Part shown: piece after piece, positions 55,541 to 63,211 of the stretch
Numbering within the stretch: the stretch's first letter is position 1
How the letters are laid out: each line of letters starts with the position of its first letter
Notes under the pieces: generated by a model
Database searches by the model: none
What the model was told of the DNA's origin: nothing
The model's input: the letters and a program-made list of their open reading frames with translations, nothing else
Position numbers and translations under genes: made by a program
Assembly: GCF_009862265.1 (NCBI RefSeq)
Contig: NZ_WWGX01000001.1
Location: 124,001-188,000 of the forward strand
Reading direction: 5' to 3'
Length of the DNA: 64,000 bases
Source of the DNA: Streptomyces sp. SID8352
GTDB taxonomy: Bacteria; Actinomycetota; Actinomycetes; Streptomycetales; Streptomycetaceae

Positions 55541-56398
55541 GTGGCGTCCCATGTCAATCCCACCGTCAGACGGCGCCGGCTGGGCCAGGAGCTGCGCAGG
55601 CTCCGCGAGCTCAAGGGCATGACGGCGGAGGAGGTGGCGGACCGGCTGCTGGTCTCGCAGTCCAAGATCAGCCGCCTGGAGAACGGGCGGCGCAGCATCA
55701 GCCAGCGCGACGTGCGCGACCTGTGCAACGTCTACGAGGTCGAGGACCAGCGCGTCGTCGACTCGCTGATGCAGATGGCCAAGGACTCCCGCCAGCAGGG
55801 CTGGTGGCACGCCTTCGGCGACATCCCGTACAGCGTCTACATCGGCCTGGAGACCGACGCCGAGTCGCTGCGCACCTACGAACCCCAGATCATCACCGGT
55901 CTGCTGCAGACCCGCTCGTACGCCGAGGCGCTGATCCAGGGCGCGTTGCCGGAGACCGTGGTCGCGGACATCGAGAAGCGCATCCAGGTGCGCATACGGC
56001 GGCAGGAGCGCGTCTCCGCCGACAGCAACCCGCTCCGGCTGTGGGTGGTCCTCGACGAGTCCGCGCTGCGCCGGGTGGTCGGCAGCCGCCAGGTCATGCG
56101 CGAACAGCTGGAGTACGTCGCGGAGATGTCGCAGCTCCCGCACATCACGGTGCAGGTGCTCCCGTTCGACGTCGGAGCGCATCCCGGTGTCAACGGCCAG
56201 TACTCCATCCTGGAGTTCGCGGACACCGCCGACTCCAGCGTCGTCTACATCGAGGGCGTCACCAGCGACCTGTACCTGGAGAAGGCGCAGGACGTGCAGA
56301 AGTACACGGTGATGTACGAGCACCTGAGGGCGCAGGCGCTGAACGTCGAGCAGTCCCGCCGGCTCATCGAGCAGATGGCGAAGGAGTACGCGCGCTGA
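55541..56398 (+). CDS. XRE-family regulator with DUF5753 domain (SCO4441-like)
   Basis: 285 residues. HTH at about 10-70 (RRRLGQELRRLRELKGMTAE, EVADRLLVSQSKISRLENG) and DUF5753 at about 90-280 (GWWHAFGDIPYSVYIGLETD, EPQIITGLLQTRSYAEALI, LPHITVQVLPFDVGAHPGVN, FADTADSSVVYIEG). The GTG at 55541 is chosen because GGAGG lies 10 nt upstream; ATG 55511 would add ten residues but lacks a site. From memory, the S. coelicolor pair SCO4441/SCO4442 affects antibiotic production. The DUF397 partner lies 341 nt downstream. Confidence 0.93.
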   Translation: MASHVNPTVRRRRLGQELRRLRELKGMTAEEVADRLLVSQSKISRLENGRRSISQRDVRDLCNVYEVEDQRVVDSLMQMAKDSRQQGWWHAFGDIPYSVYIGLETDAESLRTYEPQIITGLLQTRSYAEALIQGALPETVVADIEKRIQVRIRRQERVSADSNPLRLWVVLDESALRRVVGSRQVMREQLEYVAEMSQLPHITVQVLPFDVGAHPGVNGQYSILEFADTADSSVVYIEGVTSDLYLEKAQDVQKYTVMYEHLRAQALNVEQSRRLIEQMAKEYAR

Positions 56399-56405
56399 CC
56401 CTCCC

Positions 56406-56425
56406 CGGCGGGCCCGTGCCCGCCG
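56406..56425 (+). terminator. Hairpin after XRE gene
   Basis: CGGCGGG at 56406-56412 pairs with CCCGCCG at 56419-56425 across a 6-nt loop, 7 nt after the stop codon. Confidence 0.55.
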
Positions 56426-56739
56426 TCCGCACCGCACCGGGGCCTCGGCACACCCTCCGCACCGGAGGGGACCGGGGCCCGTTCCGCGTGCCGGGGGCGG
56501 CTCCCGGGGCCGGTGGGGCCGGGGTGGCGGAGGCGGGATGGTACACCCCGGGAAGGTCGTACTGGAAGGCCGGATTGGTATATGCCATCCGGTCGGGTGA
56601 ATGACTCCTCCGAATGGCGGGGTCTGCGAGTAGCGTCCATCACGCCAGCGATCACACGACGTTGGCGTGAACCGTGCCGTCGCCGCCCGGCGGACCGCGG
56701 CGCGGCGACCCACTTCAGAGACTCGCCAGAGGAGCAGAC
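56426..56739 (+). promoter_or_regulatory. Independent promoter/leader of the DUF397 gene
   Basis: TAGCGT at 56632-56637 is a good -10-type box. Downstream, CACGCCA (56641-56647) and TGGCGTG (56663-56669) form a perfect 7-bp dyad in the 5' leader, a candidate site for the neighbouring XRE regulator or an RNA hairpin. With the hairpin after the XRE gene, this suggests the pair is not a simple operon. Confidence 0.5.
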
Positions 56740-56931
56740 ATGGCAATCCTTCAGGGCGCCCAGGAATCGTGGATCAAGTCCTCCCACTCCGGGGGCAACG
56801 GCGCGTGCGTCGAGGTCAGGTCCCCGGTCGTGGCGGCACTCTCCGTCCGTGACTCCAAGGTCACCGACGGCCCCGTGCTGGCCTTCCCCGCCGGGGCGTG
56901 GAACACCTTCGTGGCCTCGGTCAAGGCGTAA
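56740..56931 (+). CDS. DUF397 protein (partner of the XRE regulator)
   Basis: 63 residues: SWIKSSHSGGNGACVEVRSP, SVRDSKVTDGPVLAFPAGAW and NTFVASVKA are the DUF397 landmarks. ATG 56740 follows AGAGGAG. Expected to bind or modulate the XRE/DUF5753 protein encoded upstream. Confidence 0.94.
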   Translation: MAILQGAQESWIKSSHSGGNGACVEVRSPVVAALSVRDSKVTDGPVLAFPAGAWNTFVASVKA

Positions 56932-57499
56932 CTCCGGTACCACGTGACGCCGGTGCGCCCGCCCCGCCGGTGTCCGCACCACCCGGTACGGCACCACCGG
57001 TGCCCGTACCTCCGGCGCCTTCGGCGGTGCCCTCTCGGCCGGTGCGCCGACCTTGCCGAGAGGGCCCCGCCGGGCCGCCGGCCCCGGACTCCTCGGGGCC
57101 CTGCCGCCAGGGCCTGTCCGACGATTCCCTTCTGCCTCACGACGCCAGGCACGCACTCTCGACGCACCGGCCCCAGCCCCGGGTACGTCCGGTACGAATC
57201 CCGGGGCCGGCGCGCCGGGAGCACGCACCTGACGCCGCACGGCCGCCCTGCGGGCGACGACGGCAAGGGTCGGACAGGCTCCGGGACCCGACCCGTACGC
57301 GCGTCGGCGGCGGTGCCGTGCCGCGTCGGCGCCTCGTGTCGAACCCGTCCCCGGCCGTCCGCCCGCGCGGGCACCGGGCCGGGCCCGTGCCGGTACCGCC
57401 CCGCCCGGGTCGGCCGGAACGCCCCGCGTCCCGGGTGCCGGAATCCCGGGTGCCGGGTGCCGGGAAACCCGGGTGCCCGCCGGGATCGCGGGACCGGCC
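56932..57499. other. Convergent intergenic region with hairpin
   Basis: GGTACGGCACC (56985-56995) and GGTGCCCGTACC (56999-57010) form a stem with one bulge and a 3-nt loop, a likely terminator for the DUF397 gene. The rest is GC-rich with CGGGTGCCGG repeats near 57425-57475 and no supportable gene. Confidence 0.5.
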
Positions 57500-58432
57500 T
57501 CAGCGCACGGGGAACGCCACGTCGCACACCGGGTCGTCGGGGCCCGCCGCGTCCCAGTCCGCGAAATACACCTCGCGGCACGGCCCGTCCACCGACAGGC
57601 CCCGGGCCGCGACCCACTGCTCCACCGCCTCGAAGGCGGCCGCCAGCCGGGGGTGCGCCACCTCGGCCCGGGTGATCCTGGTGTACGCCAGCCGCCGCGC
57701 CGGTTCCACCCGGAACCGGACGGCCGTGCCCCGGTCCCGGCCCCGTTCTGCCGCCCATGCCCGCGCCGCCGCCGCGTCCGCCACGGGGACGCAGCACTCC
57801 GCCGGGCCGTCGCTCTCCGCCGACACCTCGGAGTGGTAGACGACGAACGGCGCCCCCGCCACCCCGCCGCAGTCGCGGGCCGCCTCCTCCAGCCGGCCCA
57901 GCGAGGCGCCGATCCATGCGGGCAGCCCGTCCACCAGCGTGTGCCGCGTCTCGGTGAGCACCACCCGCTCGGGGACCTCCACCGTCGCGACCGCGAACTC
58001 CGCTTCCCCTGCCGACCCGTTCATCCCTGGCTCCCTTCCCGACAGCCGTCCGCGGAGGTGCGCGGCGAGGGCCCGCTGACCGGCGAACCTGGCCTCCGCC
58101 GCCGCCCAGTGGGCCTCCAGCAGTGCCACCGCCGCCGCCGGGCCTTCGGCCCGCAGCAGCTCGCCGATCCGGGCCAGCGGCATGTCGAGCTGCCGCAACA
58201 GCGCCACCAGCCGGGCCCGTTCGACCTGGCCCGCGCGGTAGTAGCGGTAGCCGGTGGCCTCGTCGACCCGGTCCGGCACCAGCAGCCCCAGCCGGTCGTA
58301 CAGCCGCAGCGCCTTGGGCGACAGCCGGGCCCGTGCGGCGAACGCCCCGATGGTCAGGGCCTCCTCGGCGGGCGGGGTCCCCCCGCGGCCGTCCGTGCTG
58401 CCGTGCGTGCCGCCGTGCGCGCCGTCACCCAT
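57500..58432 (-). CDS. MerR-family regulator with GyrI-like effector domain
   Basis: 310 residues. MerR HTH at about 25-95 (LTIGAFAARARLSPKALRLY, DRLGLLVPDRVDEATGYRYY, LLRQLDMPLARIGELL), a coiled-coil linker, and a C-terminal GyrI/BmrR-like drug-binding domain at about 150-305 (PFVVYHSEVS, VEPARRLAYTRITRAEVAHP, LSVDGPCREVYFADWDAAGP). It probably senses a small hydrophobic molecule and activates a transporter gene elsewhere. Start at ATG 58432. Confidence 0.92.
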   Translation of the reverse strand: MGDGAHGGTHGSTDGRGGTPPAEEALTIGAFAARARLSPKALRLYDRLGLLVPDRVDEATGYRYYRAGQVERARLVALLRQLDMPLARIGELLRAEGPAAAVALLEAHWAAAEARFAGQRALAAHLRGRLSGREPGMNGSAGEAEFAVATVEVPERVVLTETRHTLVDGLPAWIGASLGRLEEAARDCGGVAGAPFVVYHSEVSAESDGPAECCVPVADAAAARAWAAERGRDRGTAVRFRVEPARRLAYTRITRAEVAHPRLAAAFEAVEQWVAARGLSVDGPCREVYFADWDAAGPDDPVCDVAFPVR

Positions 58433-58578
58433 GCCGTGCTCCGCCCGCCCTTCCCGCCGTCATGGCCTCCGCAGTCCCGGCCTCCGCAGTCCCGGCCTCC
58501 GCCGCCGGGCGGCCTGTTCCGCCCGGCGACGACGAGGCTCGGGCCTGCCCCAGGGGCAAGGTCAACCTCCCGGGACCG

Positions 58579-59112
58579 TCAGGCCTCCAGCAGCCCCTCC
58601 ACCGCGGCCACCAGCTCGGCCGCTTCCGGCTCGGTGCGCGGCGAGAACCGCCCGGCGACCCGGCCGTCCCGCCCGATCAGGAACTTCTCGAAGTTCCAGC
58701 GGACGTCCCCGGTGTGCCCCTCGGCGTCGGCGTGGCCGACGAGCCGGTCGTACAGCGGGTGCCGCTCCTCGCCGTTGACGTCCACCTTCTCCGTCATCGG
58801 GAACGTCACCCCGTATGTCGCCGAGCAGAAGTCCGCGATCTCCCCGGCGCTGCCCGGCTCCTGGCCCATGAACTGGTTGCACGGCACGCCCAGCACCGTG
58901 AACCCCCGCGCCGCGTACCGCTCGTGCAGCCGCTCCAGCCCCGCGTACTGCGGGGTGAGGCCGCACTTGGAGGCCACGTTGACCACCAGCACGACCCGCC
59001 CCGCGTACTGCGGGAGGTCCGCGCCGCCCCCCTGGAGGGCGTCGATCGGTACGCCGAGGGGGGAGTGCGCGTCGCCGGGTACCGCGTTCCGCTCGTTCTC
59101 TGAGGTCGTCAT
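58579..59112 (-). CDS. Glutathione peroxidase-family thiol peroxidase
   Basis: 177-residue peroxidase that reduces hydroperoxides, probably with thioredoxin or mycothiol systems since actinobacteria lack glutathione. Catalytic Cys50 in VNVASKCGLTPQY, Gln84 in PCNQFMGQEPGS, and Trp139/Asn140 in RWNFEKFLIGRDG complete the active-site tetrad. Length is typical. ATG at 59112. Confidence 0.95.
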   Translation of the reverse strand: MTTSENERNAVPGDAHSPLGVPIDALQGGGADLPQYAGRVVLVVNVASKCGLTPQYAGLERLHERYAARGFTVLGVPCNQFMGQEPGSAGEIADFCSATYGVTFPMTEKVDVNGEERHPLYDRLVGHADAEGHTGDVRWNFEKFLIGRDGRVAGRFSPRTEPEAAELVAAVEGLLEA

Positions 59113-59499
59113 GGTCGGATGCTAGGGCCTCCCCAGGGTTCCCGCCGTGATCGGGGCGGTGCGTTCCGGCCGGTCCGGGCGGGGGCGTGCCGGGCGGGGC
59201 CGGGTGCGCGGGGGAGGGGCGGAGGGGGCGGCGACGCGGGGTGTCGACGGGGGCGGGGGCGCCTCGGGGGCGGGGAGTGCTCCGGGGGTGCGGGTGCCGG
59301 GGGCGGGGGTGCGCCGGGCACGTGAGCACCCCCGGGGTGCGGGCGACGGGGGCGGGGAGTGCTCCGGAGGTGCGGGCGCCGGGTTCCGCGGCCACGCTCC
59401 GCGGGCGGTCCGGTGCGGTGCGGTCCGGCGGGGCGGTCGGGGGCGGCGGGAGGGGCCGGGGCGGCCGACCCGCGCCGTGCGCCGGGCCCGGAGGCGGCC
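59113..59499. other. G-rich low-complexity intergenic region
   Basis: GGGGGCGGGG, GTGCGGGCG and GGGAGTGCTCC words repeat at irregular 18-40-bp spacing on the plus strand. No gene. Potential G-quadruplex tracts. Confidence 0.5.
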
Positions 59500-59526
59500 G
59501 GGTACTCGGGGTGGACCTGAGTACCC
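59500..59526. promoter_or_regulatory. Inverted repeat GGGTACTC-N11-GAGTACCC
   Basis: A perfect 8-bp dyad with an 11-bp spacer, 42 nt before the small membrane protein's start. Spacing puts half-sites about two helical turns apart, suited to a dimeric regulator. Confidence 0.5.
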
Positions 59527-59567
59527 GGACTCAGGCCGCCGCCCCGCCGCGCGGGGACCCTGGACCC

Positions 59568-59978
59568 ATGCCTGAGAACCTGCGGAATCCCGCTTCCCAG
59601 CTCCTGTCCGCTCTCTTACTGGCCGGGTTCGCGGCCTTGATGTGGGCCGCCTGGCTGGGCTGGGACCAGCTGCGCGACGTCCATCCCGACGGCACCGAGA
59701 CCGGTCCGTACCAGACCTGGCAGGTCGTCGGCCTCGGCCTAAGCCTCCTGCTCCCGCTGGCCTGGGCCGCCGCGCGCCGCCTCGCCCCGGCCGCCGTGCT
59801 GGGCCCTCCGGTCGGACTGGCCCTCGCCGCCTACTACGACTGGTCGGACGACTCCAGCGGCCTCTTCGCCGTCGGCGTCTTCATGATCGCCGTGGGGAGC
59901 TTCCTCGGCTGCGGGTTCGCCGCGACGGTGATCCACGTGGCGCTGAGCAGGCGGACGGTCCGCGGCCACGGACACTGA
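59568..59978 (+). CDS. Small four-helix membrane protein with a TTA codon
   Basis: 136 residues with about four transmembrane helices (LLSALLLAGFAALMWAAWLG, VVGLGLSLLLPLAWAAA, AAVLGPPVGLALAAYY, LFAVGVFMIAVGSFLGCGFA). No recognised family. Leu17 is a TTA codon, so translation should depend on the developmentally regulated bldA tRNA. A GGGTACTC/GAGTACCC dyad lies upstream. Alone between glutathione peroxidase (divergent) and a long repeat-rich gap. Confidence 0.8.
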   Translation: MPENLRNPASQLLSALLLAGFAALMWAAWLGWDQLRDVHPDGTETGPYQTWQVVGLGLSLLLPLAWAAARRLAPAAVLGPPVGLALAAYYDWSDDSSGLFAVGVFMIAVGSFLGCGFAATVIHVALSRRTVRGHGH

Positions 59979-59997
59979 CGCCCGGGCGGGGCCGCCG

Positions 59998-60050
59998 GTA
60001 CGGGGCCGGGCGTCGCCACCCGTACGGGGCCGGGCGTCGCCACTGGTACG
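59998..60050. repeat. 23-24-bp duplication after the small membrane protein gene
   Basis: GTACGGGGCCGGGCGTCGCC occurs twice in a row (about 60000 and 60023), followed by a partial third copy. Starts about 20 nt after the stop. Confidence 0.75.
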
Positions 60051-60106
60051 GCCCGGACGGGCCGGGATCGCCGACGCGGGCCGCTCGGGCCCCGTGCGGG
60101 CCCGAG

Positions 60107-60450
60107 CGGGTGCCGGGACCCGGCGCTCCACCCGGGCCGCCCGCACCGGTCCCGCCCTCGGCGGTGTCTGGGGGTGCCCGCACTGGTTCCGTCCTCCGGC
60201 GGTGCCTGGGGGTGCCCGTACCGGTCCCGCCTTCCGGCGGTGCCTGGGGGTGCCCGTACCGGTCCCGCCTTCCGGCGGTGCCTGGGGGTGCCCGTACCGG
60301 TCCCGCCTTCCGGCGGTGCCTGGGGCCGCCCGCACCGGCCCCGCCCTCCGTCGGCGCGCCTGGGGTGCCGGCGCTGGTTCCGTCTTACGGCGGTGGTCGG
60401 GGCCGCCCGCACCGGTCCCGCCCTCCGGCGGCGCCCCGGGCCGCCCGCCG
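60107..60450. repeat. 38-bp tandem array, about 8 copies
   Basis: Units of 38 bp run GGTGCCTGGGGGTGCCCGTA followed by CCGGTCCCGCCTTCCGGC. The three central copies (about 60201-60314) are essentially identical; outer copies diverge. The conservation gradient suggests recent expansion from the centre. Confidence 0.9.
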
Positions 60451-60911
60451 TGTCCGAGCCCGGACGCCCTCCGCCCGACGCGTGCCGCCGTCGCCGAGCA
60501 CCCCCGCCGGGCGCGGGGTCCGCACCCTCCGGCTCCCGTGGGCGGCCCGGCCCGGCACGGCCTGCGTGCGGCAGGCCCGCCGACGACGTAGCGGCGCCAT
60601 GGCCCCGGCCGACCGGACCCCTGCCCGCCCACTCCGCCCGGACCTCCGCCCGCCCGGACTCCTGCCCCGACCGCGCCGTCACCGGCCCACCCGTCCGCCC
60701 GGACCGCGCCGTCACCCGGCCCACCCATCCGGCCGGACCTCCGCCCGCCCCTTCCCGTACCCCGGGCGGGCGCCCCTGCCCCCCGTCCGGCGTGCCCGCG
60801 GGGGGTGATCAACGGCAAACAGGCGGACAATCCATACCATTACCCCTGACAAGGGCGGAAGCGGTCGAGGATTCCGGCCGGGCAGCGGGACGGCGGTGCG
60901 GGAGACACGTG
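60451..60911. other. Upstream region of the PP2C phosphatase gene
   Basis: GC-rich filler to about 60800, then a less GC-rich stretch (60805-60850) likely to contain the promoter. No gene seen. Confidence 0.45.
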
Positions 60912-62969
60912 ATGAGCGACGAGACGGAGCGGCCGTCCAGCTCGATCGGGCTGGAGGTGTTCGAGACGGCCCCCGTGGCGGTCGTCGTCGCCCGCGGCCC
61001 CGAGCACCGCATCGCCTACACCAACGCCCTCTACCGCGAGACCTTCGGAGACCGGCCGCTCGGCCGGCCGCTGCGGGACGCCTTCCCCGATCTGGCGCAG
61101 ACCGGCTACTGGGACATCTTCGACCGCGTCCTCGCCACCGGCCGCCCCGAGAAGGTCTCCACCGGCCCCATCGAACTCTCCTACCCCGGCACGACCGAGA
61201 AGACCACGCGGTACTTCAACTTCAGCGTCTCCCGGGCCGCCCTCGGCGAGGGCGAACGCGGGGTGCTGGCGGTCCTCGTCGAGGTCAGCGAGCAGGTCGG
61301 GGCAGCCCAGAACATCCGCGTCCTGGCGGAGGAGCGCCGCCGCGCCCTGCTCCGCTACGGCAGCCTCGTCAACGCCGGATCGCAGATGGTGTGGGTGACC
61401 GGGCCCATGGGCGGGATGAGCGAGCCCAGCCCCGGCTGGCAGCGGGTCACCGGGCAGACCTGGGAGCAGTTGCGCGGCGACGGCTGGATCGACGCGGTCC
61501 ACCCCGACGACCGCGCCGCGATCATCACGGCCTGGGGCCGCGCCATGGCCGAGGTCCCCGCCACCTTCACCCACGTCTACCGGCTGCGCCTGGCCGGCGG
61601 CGGCTACCGGCACTTCGCCATCTACGCCACCCCCGTGCGCGACGGCGACAACGTCATCGAATGGGTCGGCACCAGCGCCGACATCGAGCAGCAGTGGCAG
61701 GCGGACCGCCGGGAGGAGCTGCTGGCCCGCGCCGCCGCGGCCACCGCCGACACCCGGAAGCTGGAGGAGATGCTCGACGCCCTCAGCCATGTGATCGTCC
61801 CCGATGTCGCGGACGCCTGCCGCGTCTACCTCCTGCCCCAGGGCCTCGACCGGCCCCCCGGGAGCCCGCTGACCGCCGAACGCGTCGTCACCCGCACCCG
61901 CCAGGGACTGCCCGACCTGCCCGAGCACCGCGCCGAGCACCTGGACCCCGGGAGCCCCCTGGTGCGCGCCATCGACCAGGGCCACCCCCTGCACGCCGTC
62001 TTCCCGCCCGGGAACCCCCCGCCCGGACTGGCCGCCCCCGGCAACGCGCCGTGGCTGCCCGAGCGCGCCAACAGCGTCGTCCTGCTCCCCGTCGTCGTGG
62101 ACGGCACCACCGCGGCGCTGCTCGTCTCCTCCACCACCGGCGACCGGCAGCCCCTCGGCCGCCCCGAGATCGCCCTGCTGCGCGACCTGATCGACCAGGC
62201 CCATGTGCCGCTGCGCAACGCCCTGGAGTTCCAGCGCACCCGGCAGGTGGCGCTCGCCCTCCAGCGCAGCCTGCTCACCGCCCCGCCCGACGTGCCCGGC
62301 CTGGACATCGCGGTCCGCTACCGGCCCAGCGTGCTCGGCGCCGAGGTCGGCGGCGACTGGTACGACTCCTTCGTCCTGCGCGACGGCGCCGTCGTCCTGA
62401 CCATCGGGGACGTCGCGGGCCACGACCTGCCCGCCGCCGTCACCATGAGCCAGATGCGCAACATGCTGCGCGGCTTCGCCCTGGACCGGGAGGAACCCAC
62501 CGGGGAGATCCTGCGGCGCCTCGACATGGCCGTGCAGACCCTCTACCCGGAGGGCATCGCGACCTGCATCCTGGCCCGCGTCGAACGGCCCGCCTCCGGC
62601 CTCCGGCTCCAGTACTCCGTCGCAGGGCACCCGCCGCCCCTGCTCGTCGACCCCGACGGCACCGCCCGCTTCCTCACCGGTGCCGACAACCCCCTCATCG
62701 GCCTCGTCCCCGACCCGGCGCCCACCAGCGCCCACGAGCCCCTGCCGCCCGGCTCCACCGTCCTCCTCTACACCGACGGCCTGGTGGAACGCCGGGAGGA
62801 GGACCTGTGGACGGGGCTGGAACGCCTGCGCCACGCCGCCGCCGCGGTCGCCGGGCAGCCCCTCGGCGTCCTCTGCGACGAACTTCTCGCCGGACTCCTG
62901 CCCACCGGCGGCCCCGACGACGTGGCGATGCTCGCCCTGCGGGTGACGGACGGCCGGGTCGCCGGCTGA
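60912..62969 (+). CDS. PAS/GAF/SpoIIE-type PP2C serine phosphatase
   Basis: 685-residue cytosolic phosphatase that would dephosphorylate STAS anti-sigma antagonists. PAS at about 12-135 (FETAPVAVVVARGPEHRIAY, FSVSRAALGEGERGVLAVLV), a second PAS at about 150-265 (MSEPSPGWQRVTGQTWEQLR, WVGTSADIEQQW), a GAF-like region at about 280-430, and a C-terminal SpoIIE/PP2C domain at about 455-680 with the metal-binding GGDWYDSF, DVAGHDLPAAV and GGPDDVAMLAL motifs. ATG 60912 follows GGGAGA by 7 nt. Possible partner of the STAS and HATPase proteins in this window (inference). Confidence 0.93.
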   Translation: MSDETERPSSSIGLEVFETAPVAVVVARGPEHRIAYTNALYRETFGDRPLGRPLRDAFPDLAQTGYWDIFDRVLATGRPEKVSTGPIELSYPGTTEKTTRYFNFSVSRAALGEGERGVLAVLVEVSEQVGAAQNIRVLAEERRRALLRYGSLVNAGSQMVWVTGPMGGMSEPSPGWQRVTGQTWEQLRGDGWIDAVHPDDRAAIITAWGRAMAEVPATFTHVYRLRLAGGGYRHFAIYATPVRDGDNVIEWVGTSADIEQQWQADRREELLARAAAATADTRKLEEMLDALSHVIVPDVADACRVYLLPQGLDRPPGSPLTAERVVTRTRQGLPDLPEHRAEHLDPGSPLVRAIDQGHPLHAVFPPGNPPPGLAAPGNAPWLPERANSVVLLPVVVDGTTAALLVSSTTGDRQPLGRPEIALLRDLIDQAHVPLRNALEFQRTRQVALALQRSLLTAPPDVPGLDIAVRYRPSVLGAEVGGDWYDSFVLRDGAVVLTIGDVAGHDLPAAVTMSQMRNMLRGFALDREEPTGEILRRLDMAVQTLYPEGIATCILARVERPASGLRLQYSVAGHPPPLLVDPDGTARFLTGADNPLIGLVPDPAPTSAHEPLPPGSTVLLYTDGLVERREEDLWTGLERLRHAAAAVAGQPLGVLCDELLAGLLPTGGPDDVAMLALRVTDGRVAG

Positions 62970-63211
62970 CCCCGCCCGGACGGCAAGTGGCCGCCGAAGG
63001 AGGCGGGTCGGCGGGTGATCGGGGCCGCGCCGCGGACGCCGCGACCGTCACCGTGCCCGGACGTCCTGCGCGGTGCGGGCCGGCATACGGGTGACGGACC
63101 CGCCGCCCCCGTCGGCGGCGACCGCGGGGACGGCCGCGTCGGCGCCCGTGTCCCCGGCCCGGCGACTGCCGTACCGCCGGCCGGAGTCGACGCCCCGCTC
63201 CACGGCGATCC

